DNA from: Nemertoderma westbladi
Lineage: Eukaryota > Xenacoelomorpha > Nemertodermatida > Nemertodermatidae
NCBI GenBank assembly: GCA_032718475.1
Contig: JAUCBJ010003427.1
Span: 1-30,413, forward strand
Reading direction: 5' to 3'
Length of the DNA: 30,413 bases
In this document: positions 17,951-27,829 of the stretch, piece by piece
Layout of the letters: each line of letters starts with the position of its first letter
How positions within the stretch are numbered: position 1 is the first letter of the stretch
Program-made: the position numbers and the translations under genes
Notes under the pieces: model-generated
What the model saw: only the letters and a program-made list of their open reading frames with translations
Databases searched by the model: none
Told to the model about the DNA's origin: nothing

Positions 17951-19356
17951 CTATAAATAAACAATGATTAATTGAGTTAACAGAATTAAACAAATGAAAT
18001 AATAGTGAGTGGACAGTGGTTAAGGGGGGAGAGGGGTAGCACCCCCCTATTACGGAAATAGACAAAAAACTTTTTGTATTCTATCATGTACTAAATTTAA
18101 TTGAGATTTCAAATCTGCAAGCAGTTTTCTCATATCTTTTCTCAAACTCAAGTTATTACCCAAAACGTAAGAGCTAGTGTGATTTTTGACAAGCCTTCGA
18201 GCAGCACTATATTTAACAATTGTACGGGGCCCTTTTCATAAAAAAGGCTCTCACGGTACAGATATGTATAAAATCGTTATTTTGCTAGTTATATGTTTAG
18301 CAAGCATGAAAAATTTCGTTGAATTTCATTCATTTTTGACAAAGTTATTGTTGATAATAGAAAAATTGCATTATTTAAAATAACGGGAAGGTTTGAATTG
18401 TTCCTTTAAACTTTAAACACCCATATCTCAGAGTAACTTTTTTTCATGAAAAAGGTTATTTCTCCGCCAATTTAACTGAAACGAGTTGACATTTTGTACA
18501 CAAAAATTCCAACAAATATTGGTGGAAAAATAGCCTTTGGCGCAAAAAAGCACTTTTGGCCATTACAAAGCCATTTTGGGGCCAAATTTAAAAATATTTG
18601 GTTTGGCTATTCTTAAACAACCCAAACGATGTTTAGAAGTACAAAATAACTATTTATTATACGGTAAATAAATATGCTTTATTTACCGTTCGTCCCGAGA
18701 TCTGGCCGACCGAGTGCAGCGAGGGAGGTAAATAAGTCAGATAGAGGGGCAAAAAGGAAAATAACGTTGCTTTATTTATCGTACAATATGTAATTTTATT
18801 GTTAAATTCATCCATTATTATAATTATTAAAATATTTATTGTTTAATAAGTAATTTAACATTGCACCGGTCGCAGCTCGAACCGCAATTATTCTTCGTCC
18901 TCATTTTGATTTGTTGATACCAATTGGAAGGTATTTGTAAATAACTGTTAATATGGTTGAGAAATAGCTGAGATATAGACCTTAAAAAATGTACAGATAT
19001 TTGCATCAGTTTCAGCCTGCAGGGCAGGCCATTTATTGTATTTAATAAATAAACAGTATTCAACTAGGCCCCTACTATTCAATAAACAACTATTCTACAT
19101 AATTATTTATATGACGATTATTAATTAATTACTTGATGACATCTTACTTGTCGTAGCTACTCATTAAATAAATAAAATGCCCAGAATAGAATTTAGGCCC
19201 TATTACAGTGCAAAGTAGTGACTGATTGAAGAGCAATAATCTCCATTTACCTAGGTAAATAATGCAAATATTATTTACAAAAATTTAAACTGAAAGTAAA
19301 TTGTAGTTAACAGGTTAATATAAACTAATTGATTTGTAGCTACAGAATGGTTTAAT
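17951..19356. other. Long AT-rich region without a gene
   Basis: If the exon at 19427-19690 belongs to the kinesin gene, this is intron. It contains G-rich and C-rich patches (18027-18053), a perfect hairpin ACGGTAAATAAA with its complement at 18661-18689, and a segment at 18590-18645 (AATATTTGGTTTGGCTATTC) related to 24390-24440. No exon could be supported. Confidence 0.5.
18661..18689. repeat. Short perfect hairpin
   Basis: ACGGTAAATAAA at 18661-18672 is followed, after TATGC, by TTTATTTACCGT. The 12-bp stem is close to perfect. It may be the end of an inverted-repeat element; TTTATTTATCGTA at 18772 is related to it. Confidence 0.5.
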
Positions 19357-19416
19357 GATATTCGAACACGGGGCCCTCCACATCAGCCGCTTTACGACTC
19401 TACCCACTGAGGAGCC
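19357..19416 (-). other. tRNA-like sequence, probable tRNA-derived SINE head or tRNA pseudogene
   Basis: On the minus strand CTCAGTGGGTAGAG matches a pol III A box/D arm, and GTGTTCGAATATC, about 40 bases on, resembles a B box/T arm. The acceptor, anticodon and T stems do not fold well, so it is not a working tRNA. It lies directly beyond the donor site of the candidate exon at 19427. Confidence 0.4.
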
Positions 19417-19426
19417 GTCAACCCAC

Positions 19427-19690
19427 CTGTATTCGATCCTCTGATTGGCTGGTACTTGGCTGCCGTGCAGCGGCTGTTTGCTGGTTGGCTATTCGGTTAT
19501 GGGGGGTTGTATTAGGAAGACCATAGTTGTACCCGGAACCCTTATGGCTGATCCATTTCACTATCTCCAACGCGTTTTTCCCACTTGTGTTGCTTCCGCT
19601 ATCCAACTCGGAACCTATCGATTCGTTGTCACTTTCTCCAAGAAAGAAATCCAATGCGCTAGGTTGGTCGCTAGGTGGCGCTGACTGCAT
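19427..19690 (-). CDS. Candidate first coding exon of unknown gene
   Basis: From an ATG at 19690 the frame runs 88 codons to CAG|GTGGGT, a good splice donor, in phase 0. The product is Ser/Asn/Gln-rich and looks disordered, with an acidic patch (FFLGESDNESIGSELDSG). Composition is more balanced than in the surrounding AT-rich DNA. It lies upstream of, and on the same strand as, the kinesin exons, so it could be an N-terminal exon of that gene or the start of another one. I see no domain. A reading-frame accident is possible; nothing confirms transcription. Confidence 0.35.
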
Positions 19691-20748
19691 GGTTCACTAT
19701 ATTATTATGTTTATAATAATATAAATATATCATAATAACCAATGATTATTAATTTATAACAGAAATAAAGTGAATAACAATATTTAACTAATTAATACTC
19801 TATAAATGGACATCATAGAAATATAATTAAAAAAAGTAATTATTAACTAATATTAGTTATTATTAACAAGTAATTTAATTAATAAGTAATTATTATGAAA
19901 TTACGTATTTTACCTTGGGCCCAGAGCTACTAACTGTATGTATACCACGAGTTCTAATCTAAACTGCTATTCATAGATGTAGAATTAGTTAACGTGGACC
20001 CATGCTAGCTTCCTTGGAGCCCGTACCAGGATAGATAACGCATGATCTTCCTACCAGGTTGCGGGTTTACAAGTGGAAACTTTTTGGACAACCTGATCAG
20101 CAACTAGAAACTTAAATCGGTAGTACTTTTCTACATCAACTTCGTGTTTACACAAAGCAACATTATCGGCAACCTGAGTTTTTCACAAAGTTTCTGAAAA
20201 AGTTGAGCTCAAAATCTTTCCACGTGGAATCTTTCCAGGGGATGCGGAAATTAGGCTAGATTATGGATCATTATAATATTAATAAGTAATTTTTATAAGT
20301 GCAGTAATAATAATAATTAATAATAATGCTCTTTCGGACCTCTTTTATATGTTTGGTATTGTTAACACAAATTTATTATAAAAGAAAAATTTTAAAAGCA
20401 ATTTCTTGTTATAAGTATAACACATTATAAGCGGCTCTTCCACATAAAACTGCAAACTGTTGAGTGAAAATAATAAATATTACCCCTCAGTATTGTAAAT
20501 AAAATAACACAATTTGGTTTGAATAAAACCGAACTTTTTATTACTGTTGGCAACAACACTTACTGCTAGTTTTCTGAATGCGTTTATACTGTAACACAAA
20601 TTTTTTACATAAATTAACATCAAAAATTGGAAATAACATTCTTATCACATGAAATTAACATAAAGATAACAGTATCACACAAATATCTCCATAATTATTA
20701 GCGTCTTATGTTAATTAAGTAGGAATAATTGCTGTTAGAATTTACTAC
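19691..20748. other. AT-rich intergenic stretch
   Basis: Contains runs of TAATTA-type simple sequence (19720-19900) and a slightly GC-richer part at 19990-20260 in which AACCTG and its complement recur. No gene, RNA or defined repeat could be supported. Confidence 0.5.
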
Positions 20749-21978
20749 TAGGGTCGGCATGCTGCATTGCAGCTGCATTTTTAAGAATGCTGTGCCGGTT
20801 TGTCGACAAAATTGCGCCGCCACAACTCCCTATCACCCATGACATTTGCTAGAACAATCTGCATCTTCAAGGCCAGTGTCCTTTAAGATGCGTCTCAAGA
20901 AAATCATAGGCTATCCACCATGCTTATTCACTCCATGAGGCTGCCAAAGTACAAGATTATGCACTGGCTGGTCCTCACGGCGAAAGCAATGTCCTGCAGA
21001 GCGGAGGCGATTTTGTTCTAGTGTCAAGCTTGAGGGAACCAATGAGACACATCCAATGTTATATAGTGTCTGGTTGGAGATGTGTGCATTGTACTTGACA
21101 CAATGAACCCGGCGTAGCATTCTAGTGAATGTGCCATCCAGAGATTTGGTGTCCTCAGCAGTTAGAGCCCAGCATGGACTCCCATAGAGGAGTACTGGAA
21201 CTACTGCTGCTCTAAATAATCGGACCTTAAGTTTCCGATTAATTCTCGGTAACTTCCAAATTCTGGAAAGCCTATTCAAGGCTGCCCATGCCTTTCCCTT
21301 ACGTATTCGAAGGTCTTCACCTGACTTCCGGATCCATGATCCCAGGTAACAGAAGTCGTCCACATGCTCAAGCATACCATCCTTTGAGCTTATGCTCATC
21401 CGATCAGAAACTTGCTGAGAACTTTCAAAGTTAACTGTCAAAATTTTGGTCTTTCTGGAGTTAATAAAAAGACCAACACTACAAGCAGCATGTTCTAATG
21501 AGCTGAGGAGCCGTTGGGCTCCCTCTAGTGATTCTGAGAGTACTCCTAAGTCATCAGCAAAGTCTAGATCAGTTAGGTACTTGGCAGGATTTCCTCGACT
21601 TCTGGAGACAGTAGGTGGAGTTATCATCACCCCATCATCATTATGATGATCTAAGAACATGCGTAGAACATAGTCAACCACAATTATGAACAAGAATGGT
21701 GCAAGTGTGTCTCCCTGGAGGACGCCCCATAACACTTCAAATGGTTCTGTGTCACCATCAACAGTAGATACAAATGTTGTCGAACCATCGTATACTAATC
21801 TGATTGCTGCAATAATTTCATCAGGAATCCCATATAATGAAAGTATGCTGAACATACGTGAGCGAGAGACTGAATCAAATGCCTTGAAGAAGTCAACAAA
21901 GATAACAGCCAGATGCCTGTCTTTCTTTTTTGATAACTCTTCAATTATCCTTCTAAGTGATTCTAAGTGCCAAAACTA
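20749..21978 (-). mobile_element. RTE-like LINE copy 2, 5'-truncated
   Basis: Read on the minus strand, it starts inside the RT domain (TTTTGGCACTTAG) and runs to the family's 3' end, GCAGCATGCCGACCCTAGTAGTA, a short (TAG)n tail. The internal sequence closely matches copies 1 and 3. The first bases contain a small tandem duplication of CACTTAGAA. Confidence 0.85.
20911..21963 (-). pseudogene. RTE-like reverse transcriptase (copy 2), best-preserved RT core
   Basis: Frame from about 21963: LRRIIEELSKKKDRHLA, then the catalytic FVDFFKAFDSVSR, YGIPDEIIAAIRLVYDGS, GVLQGDTLAPFLFIIVVDYV, the FADDLGVLSES catalytic pair, and the thumb/connection parts FCYLGSWIRKSG and LFRAAVVPVLLYGSPCWALT. The last part (FTRMLRRVHCVKYNAHISNQ, RLRSAGHCFRRED) is the RTE-type C-terminus. 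The frame stops at HGVNKHGG, where copy 3 has Gln instead of a stop and continues for about 45 residues. The endonuclease and the N-terminal RT part are missing. This copy keeps all three catalytic Asp residues but is truncated and dead. Confidence 0.85.
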
Positions 21979-23462
21979 AGTGTTAGAATTTAAAATGAAC
22001 TAAAATTATGCGATGTAGAAAATTGTTTTATTAAGAATGAGCGAATCTTATAGAATTTATCTTAATAGCATATTTACCGAAAACTATAACCTATTATGCT
22101 ATATTTGGGACAAAAAACATCACAAAAATAACAAAAGCGAACTTTTCGAAAAACTTGCCGAATGAAACGCGAAACTTTTTAAGAACCAGTTCGGCCCGTA
22201 TGAACCAGTGTGTAATTCCTAACTGTGCAGGCCTATTCTATGCCTATATATTACATAAATCGTCCCATTCATTTTGAAACCACCTATATGCCATTTTTGC
22301 CTAAATGGAGATTGCTGCATTTCTTTATGTTAAAATGTATTCTGAATCCGATTAACTCACTTTAGAAGGCCATACTCCCACGTATAACTGAGATATTTAT
22401 GGTTTTAAAACCACCTATATGCCAGTTTTGTATAGACCGCAGACCGCATTATAAAGAAATGTTTTTTAAATCAACCTATAATGTATAATACATTTTACTA
22501 TTATAAATAGAGTAAGCCCGGGAAAAGTTGATATAAAATTGGAAACAACGTATCAGAAGCTAGAATTGTTGTTTATTATGATAGGGGGAGATTTGCTTTA
22601 TATTTTTAAAACTTAACAATCGAATTTGTCTTAAGGGTTTTAATGCTTTTTGAGTAATCATTGTAAAAAATGTAATATTTTTTTTTAAACAACCTATATC
22701 CCTATACATTGTTTCCTACCTAATAAGTTACATAATTCCAATACCATTAAAATCGTTACATTTAATGGATTTAAAAAGTAAATAAGACCAAAATCCTGGA
22801 ATATTACTTTCAAACAAAATTAGAATCGAAAATGCCGTTTTACAGGAAAAGTCAATTTGGTCATTTAGGTTGTTTGAAAATGAAAGGGACGAGTTGTAAA
22901 ATGGAAAAACTTTTAACTTTTTAAATTCCGTTATAAAAATATAATTTATAGTTAATTTAAAACAATGTTAGATAGGCCAATAGAATATATGATTAATTGT
23001 AATATAACTTTGTGAAATTATTCTAACTTATTATATTATTATTATTTTATTACTAATGATATTGTTTATTAATACATATCACTCTATCTACCTACAGTAA
23101 TCCCTACACCTACTACTACACTTACAGTACAAATAATCAAACTTGGCTCAACTAAAACATTCCTAACCGATTGCGAAAGTAGACGGAAATATCGTGAGGT
23201 TTCCTAATTCTGGTCCCAATAAATGCCCATTAATATAGTGGTTGCTAGGCAGTGAAGTAAACATTAGAGGCAATGTCGTCATCTTATACAAGTCTGGCGT
23301 GACGGACATTAACATTTCTAAGAGAAAGATTGCGCAATTAAATATTATAACCGTTTTAAAATCACAAGGGTTATTATGGTCGTATATGGTGGAAAGGAAC
23401 AGGAACAAGCTCTTAATAAATTTTATAGCCAATACGTTAACAAAGGTAATGAATGGTAGGTT
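21979..23462. other. AT-rich region without a recognised gene
   Basis: The phrase ACCACCTATATGCCA recurs (22280, 22409) with weaker relatives (CAACCTATA near 22472 and 22690), so a diverged short repeat is present. A 68-codon stretch at 23242-23445 ending in AACAAAG|GTAATG has a faintly exon-like look, but I recognise no domain and do not call it. Confidence 0.45.
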
Positions 23463-24124
23463 GTGGGGCGAGCCGCAAAAGTAAACGAGCTTAGCATACG
23501 GCTACCACTGTTGTTCTACCATGTCCAACTTTAAACGTTAATATCTCGCCAAATACCAATGAAATCTATCCAAACTTGGTACACATGTAGTCTGGCAAAA
23601 GTTTAGAAATTTTCCAAGTTGAATTTACGTGTGGCCTTCGAGAAGCTAAGCTAATAGCCGTTAATTAGTTAATTAAGTTGATTACAGTAAGGTAAAAAAA
23701 ATGTTGATTTGATATACAGTACTATCGGCATAAGGTAAGTTTTAATATTACTACAGATTGGGTCGCCTCCACACCTAAAATATGTAATTTGTATCTTATA
23801 ACTAAGCAATTGAATTTTCACTGTTCTTCTGCGCTATGTAATAATATATTATAGTAGGCTGGGGCCGTAGGCCCATACCGCGTTTATAAATACGTGTTTA
23901 TGTGAAATAGCACTTATTATTATTTTATTTAAATTATGAATTATAATATAATTTAAATTTTGTATAATTTATAAATTTTTTATAGACTACATGTGTACCG
24001 AGTTTGGTTCCATTTCAACCACGATTGACCGACTTATTAGCGTTCAAACATTTCCGACAACAGATGGGTCCACTAATTATACTCCTACCATAAGGCTCAC
24101 CTGTACTAACGTGGCTCGCCCCAT
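23463..24124. mobile_element. Inverted-repeat element of about 660 bp with TGGGGCGAGCC ends
   Basis: The left end TGGGGCGAGCC (23464) is mirrored at the right end by GGCTCGCCCCA (24114-24124). The arms share further blocks: CCAAACTTGGTACACATGTAG (23572 on; listed as CCAAACTTGG and TACACATGTAG) matches the minus strand of 23989-24010. The arms are about 150 bp and diverged. No coding frame and no convincing target duplication are visible. A related end, TGGGGCGAGTC, lies on the minus strand at 17518-17528 near the kinesin exons. Confidence 0.6.
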
Positions 24125-24640
24125 AAACTAACAAATGAACCTAAAATATAGAGGAGCCGTCCGACACCCTGGGCCAGAATACAGATCTGGTCGAAAAATT
24201 TAGATCACGAATTTGGGTGATATTTCGTGACTCTTGTCCCAAAACGATAGAATATAGGGTAAAATAAAAATAAATATATCGATAATTTAAGTAATTTAAT
24301 ATTTATTTAAAACTTCTAAATATTAGTTACCAATAAATGAATTAGCCCATGGATATAGAAAGATTAAATGGTGTCTATATTTTAATTTATAAATATTTGA
24401 TTTGGCTATTGTTAAACAGCTTGAGACGATGTTTAGTATCAGTAAAAATGATTTTCACCCAACTTTAGGGTCAAGAGACACCAAAATGTGAGGTTACATG
24501 TGGGGGTGCTGCCCCCCAAATAGCGATCCACTATACATTCTTATCGGTGCAACATGAACCACCGGAGGAAACCTGAAGGCTCCTCTCTCTAGGGAAACGT
24601 CACCGAGTTTAAATTCCCCGTTTATACGATGAAGTTTAAA
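24125..24640. other. Non-coding spacer
   Basis: Contains a piece at 24390-24440 (AATATTTGATTTGGCTATTG) related to 18590-18645, and a short G/C-rich hairpin (GGGGGTGCTGCCCCCC, 24505-24520). No gene is visible until the Gypsy remnant. Confidence 0.5.
24505..24520. repeat. Short GC-rich hairpin
   Basis: GGGGGTGCTGCCCCCC folds into a tight stem. A comparable patch (GGGGAGAGGGGTAGCACCCCCC) lies near 18031, so it may mark a dispersed repeat. Confidence 0.4.
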
Positions 24641-24664
24641 GGTATAATTTTTGTGCTGTAAGTT

Positions 24665-25131
24665 TTATTGGGGCTTCCCATTTGCAGTGACGAGAGAGTT
24701 TGTGTGCGGTTTAGTACGGCAGTCATGATGGTTTGCTAGAAAAACTTCTGACCCGGAGTCCACAAGGAAATGGTCCCCAGCGTTCTTATCCTAGATGTAC
24801 GAGGTGGAATTTTAGACCAGCTGCTCTCGCACCACTAGTGGCTGGTTGGGGCGTTTCCCTGGTTCTGATGTGTTCTTGGCGTTATCTCCATATTTACTGT
24901 TGTGTACCATCAGAGACCGACATAGAGATAGTTTCCACTTTCCACCATGCATACAGCTGTACAGCTAGCCACACTTTGGTCTAAGATAGCGACCACGTAG
25001 TAGTGATAACGTGTGTCGTCAGTGGTAATAGGTGGTGTGGCGAATTGTGCCTCGGCTTGTAAAAACCAGACCTCAAGTTCCAGTGGCCAAAACGTCGGGA
25101 GTTTTAAAGAGAGGGCGTTGTTTTCGGCCAT
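24665..25131 (-). pseudogene. Ty3/Gypsy-type gag-protease remnant, internally deleted
   Basis: From ATG 25131 the frame reads LSLKLPTFWPLELEVWFLQA, then AQFATPPITTDDTRYHYYVV. This is the start of a Gag of the DUF7041 type found in many invertebrate Gypsy-like elements. After about 45 residues the similarity stops. Around 24763-24746, in a different frame, the aspartic-protease motif FLVDSGSEV appears, preceded by DKNAGD and followed by TKPHTNSLVTANGKP before a stop at 24665. The rest of gag with its zinc knuckle has been deleted, and the protease part contains an in-frame TAG upstream of DKNAGD. Function in the intact element would be particle assembly and processing; here nothing is functional. 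No LTR could be located. Confidence 0.6.
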
Positions 25132-25446
25132 TGCAAATAGAATAACAATACAGCAATAGACAGAAAATAGAAAATCTTGGTGTTGGGTATAGTGAGATCA
25201 AGGTGTACTAAATAACAGGTCATGCAGCGAGCGGATTGCTGAAATTAGCGTGGGCCGATGGTTTATAGCCGCTGTATAGGCTTCCTGTAATATTACACAT
25301 GCAGTACAGCAATGTAGCAGTGTACAAAGATTTGCATTTACAGAGATAATAATAAATAATGAAGATATTTATTCTGGTATTATTTATTTATTATTATTTA
25401 TTAGGTAATAAGTAATTTCACTATTTCAGCTGGTAAATCAGAGATT
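25132..25446. other. Spacer between Gypsy and P-like remnants
   Basis: Partly GC-balanced, then an AT-rich stretch with TTATTTATTATTATT repeats near 25380-25405. No gene is visible. It could hold the untranslated ends of either neighbouring remnant. Confidence 0.45.
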
Positions 25447-25878
25447 TCATAATTTTAATTTGGATAAAATATCTGCGAAGTAAGCGGCTGCAATTTGTTT
25501 CAGTGCTGATAAGAAGCTGATTCTGCAAATGTTCGTAGTCGTCTGACAAAAAAAGTTGTAACCGAGTAAACATAAGGAAACTAACTCGTCAGTTGGATAG
25601 ATAAGGCCACCACGATTCAGCTCCGTAATAAATAGGTATTTCTTAGACGTTTCGTCATCGGAAAGATAATCTTCACCATAATTGCACTTAAACTTAGGAA
25701 ACGATTTCACCACGTATCCGGCAATGTATACAAGCGCCATGGATTGGTTTGATGTATCATTGACGAGATCAATAGTTAAATTATCAATGACATCCCGATC
25801 GGCATAACTAAAGTCTACCTCGATGGAACAAAGTTCACAATGGTGAAGAGACTGTGGCAGAACAATGTCTAAATCTAG
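25447..25878 (-). pseudogene. P-element-like (THAP9-type) transposase, C-terminal part
   Basis: Read from 25878 to the stop at 25447, the frame contains LVYIAGYVVKSF, YLFITELNRGGLIYPTDELV and a helical end. 'Y(I/V)AGYV', followed some 40 residues on by RGGL.YP, is characteristic of the C-terminal half of P-type transposases, which cut and paste the element DNA. The catalytic core is not present. Everything upstream of LDLDIVLPQSLHHC has been replaced by an RTE-like LINE. The matching N-terminal THAP finger lies at 28380-28201 on the same strand, so both pieces probably belong to one gene. The alternative that they come from two elements cannot be excluded. Confidence 0.6.
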
Positions 25879-26262
25879 TACATGTCTACTATGATGGGAT
25901 AGATGAGCTTTAAACACTCAGGTATTTTAAAGACCATCTACTCCACTGGCACGATTGGTCTTAATGCTCTTTGCAGCAGCCTTCACTTCTGCAAAGGAGA
26001 TATCACCAATGGGAATATCTGGGAGTACAGACTCAGACACTTTTACTTCTATAAAGTTATCAGGCAATACCCTGTCATTATTGAGGAGCTTTTCAAAGTG
26101 GGCCTTCCAACCATTGAGGCGATCGGCTGGTGATTCAGCCTTAACCTTGGTGGTTGGTTGGCTTTTTCGACCAGCAAGCAAGTTGATCGATCTCCATGCC
26201 TGGGATGATTACCTGCTGTCGTCAGCATCATTGATGGCATCAACCTGTTGGTTTATATGCTC
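25879..26262 (-). pseudogene. Inverted 5' segment of LINE copy 3: linker and RT start
   Basis: On the minus strand the order is DAINDADDS (with a stop in the next codons), AWRSINLLAGRKSQP, ESPADRLNGWKAHFEKLLN, FAEVKAAAKSIKTNRASG, then LKLIYPIIVDMY in another frame. This is the region between endonuclease and RT in RTE-like LINEs. A 14-bp deletion relative to copy 1 (13532-13545) between two GGT triplets breaks the frame after ASGVDG. The piece ends at the LINE/P-element junction. Confidence 0.75.
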
Positions 26263-27211
26263 CCTGGGCGTCCTCCAGGGAGACACACTTGCACCATTCT
26301 TGTTCATAATTGTTGTTGACTATGTTCTACGCATGTCCTTGGATCATCATAATGATGATGGGGTGATGATAACTCCACCTACTGGCTCCAGAAGTCGAGG
26401 AAATCCTGCCAAGTACCTAACTGATCTAGACTTTGCTGATGACTTAGGAGTACTCTCAGAATCACTAGAGGGAGCCTAACGGCTCCTCAGCTCATTAGAA
26501 CATGCTGCTTCTAGTGTTGGTCTTTTTATTAACTCCAGAAAGACCAAAATTTTGACAGTTAACTTTGAAAGTCCTCAGCAAGTCTCTGATCGGATGAGCA
26601 TAAGCTCAAAAGATGGTATGCTTGAGCATGTGGATGACTTCTGTTACCTGGGATCATGGATCCGGAAGTCAGGTGAGGACCTTCGAATACGTAAGGGAAA
26701 GGCATAGACAGCCTTGAATAGGCTTTCCAGGATTTGGAAGTCACCGAGAATTAATCGGAAACTTAAGGTCCGGTTATTTAGAGCTGCAGTAGTTCCAGTA
26801 CTCCTCTATGGGAGTCCATGCTGGGCTCTAACTGCTGAGGACACCAAATCTTTGGATGGCACATTCACAAGAATGCTACGCCGGGTTCATTGTGTCAAGT
26901 ACAATGCACACATCTCCAACCAGACACTATATAACATTGGAGGTGTCTCATTGGTTCCCCCAAGCTTGACACTAGAACATAATCGCCTCCGCTTTGCAGG
27001 ACATTGCTTTCGCCGTGAGGACCAACCAGTGCATAATCTTGTACTTTGGCAGCCTCATGGAGTGAATAAGCATGATGGACAGTACATGACGTTCTTGAGA
27101 CGCATCTTAAAGGACACTGGCCTTGAAGATGCGGATGATCTAGCAAATGTCATGGGTGATAGGGAGTTGTGGCGGTGCAATTTTGTCGATAAGCCGGCAC
27201 ATCATTCTTAA
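26263..27211 (+). pseudogene. RTE-like reverse transcriptase, C-terminal half (copy 3)
   Basis: It starts at GVLQGDTLAPFLFIIVVDY and includes the FADDLGVLSES catalytic pair. A TAA follows EGA at 26477-26479, then the frame resumes (CSVGLFINSRKTKILTVNF) and has another stop near 26705 (AAGGCATAG). From about 26714 it is open to the natural C-terminus (NRLSRIWKSPRINRKLKVRL, LYGSPCWALT, RFAGHCFRREDQPVH), ending at 27211. It supplies the C-terminal 45 residues that copy 2 lacks. At least two stops make it non-functional. Confidence 0.8.
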
Positions 27212-27245
27212 AAATGCAGCTGCAATGCAGCATGCCGATCCTAGT

Positions 27246-27675
27246 AACGTCTCCAAAGTCATTCAAAGGTAAGTAGCAGGCCTTGGATAACGTCTCCAAA
27301 GTCATCCAGAGGTAAGTGACAGGCGTTGGAGAACGTCTCCAAAGTCATCCAGAGGTAAGTAACAGGCCTTAGAGAACGTCTCCAAAGTCATTCAAAGGTA
27401 AGTAACAGGCCTTAGAGAACGTCTCCAAAGTCATTCAATGGTAAGTAACAGGCCTTGGGTAACGTCTCCAAAGTCATCCAGAGGTAAGTAACAGGCATTA
27501 GAGAACGTCTCCAAAGTCATTCAAAGGTAAGTAACCGGCCTTAGAGAACGTCTCCAAAGTCATTCAAAGGTAAGTAACAGGCCTTAGAGAACGTCTCCAA
27601 AGTCATCCAGAGGTAAGTAACAGGCCTTAGAGAATGTCTCCAAAGTCATTCAAAGGTAAGTAACAGGCCTTAGTG
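27246..27675 (+). repeat. 43-bp minisatellite, ten units
   Basis: AACGTCTCCAAAGTCAT begins at 27246 and then every 43 bp to 27633 (last unit AATGTCTCC), ending at 27675. Each unit contains (A/G)AGGTAAGTA or a close variant, a near-perfect splice-donor consensus. The array sits between two copies of the LINE 3' end. Confidence 0.9.
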
Positions 27676-27816
27676 AACTAGCAAATGTCATCTAGCAAAT
27701 GTCATGGGTGATAGGGAGTAGTGGCGGTGCAATTTTGTCAACAAGCTGGCACAGCATTCCTAAAAATGCAGCTGCAATGCAGCATGCCGATCCTAGTAGT
27801 AGTAGTAGTAGTAGTA
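27676..27816 (+). mobile_element. Duplicated 3' end of the RTE-like LINE with (TAG)n tail
   Basis: From CTAGCAAATGTCAT through GCAGCTGCAATGCAGCATG the sequence repeats the end of copy 3 (27137-27242). It begins with a small duplication of CTAGCAAATGTCAT. It ends with TAG repeated about seven times (27794-27816), the expected tail of this family. Confidence 0.8.
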
Positions 27817-27829
27817 TATGGGCCGTCTC

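Larger units (their letters stand above)
25879..27245 (+). mobile_element. RTE-like LINE copy 3 with twin-priming inversion
   Basis: The 3' part (26263-27245) is in plus orientation, from GVLQGD of the RT domain to the family 3' end. The 5' part (25879-26262) is on the minus strand and holds earlier coding sequence (AWRSINLLAGRKSQP, NGWKAHFEKLLN, TNRASGVDG). The flipped piece has its own 5' side at the junction, exactly as twin priming predicts. About 0.6 kb of RT sequence expected between the halves is absent. Confidence 0.82.

Noticed and set aside
19357-19416. Functional tRNA gene
   Set aside because: A-box-like and B-box-like segments are present, but the acceptor, anticodon and T stems do not pair, so only a tRNA-like or SINE origin is supportable.
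23163-23484. Overlapping 80-89-codon ORFs on both strands
   Set aside because: No domain, AT-driven composition and no start or splice context convincing enough; likely chance frames.
24733-24984. 83-codon plus-strand ORF
   Set aside because: The minus strand of the same bases encodes the recognisable Gypsy protease motif, so this frame is a shadow.
27246-27675. Regular 43-bp repeats resembling a CRISPR array
   Set aside because: The whole unit is repeated; there are no unique spacers. It is a minisatellite in eukaryotic DNA.
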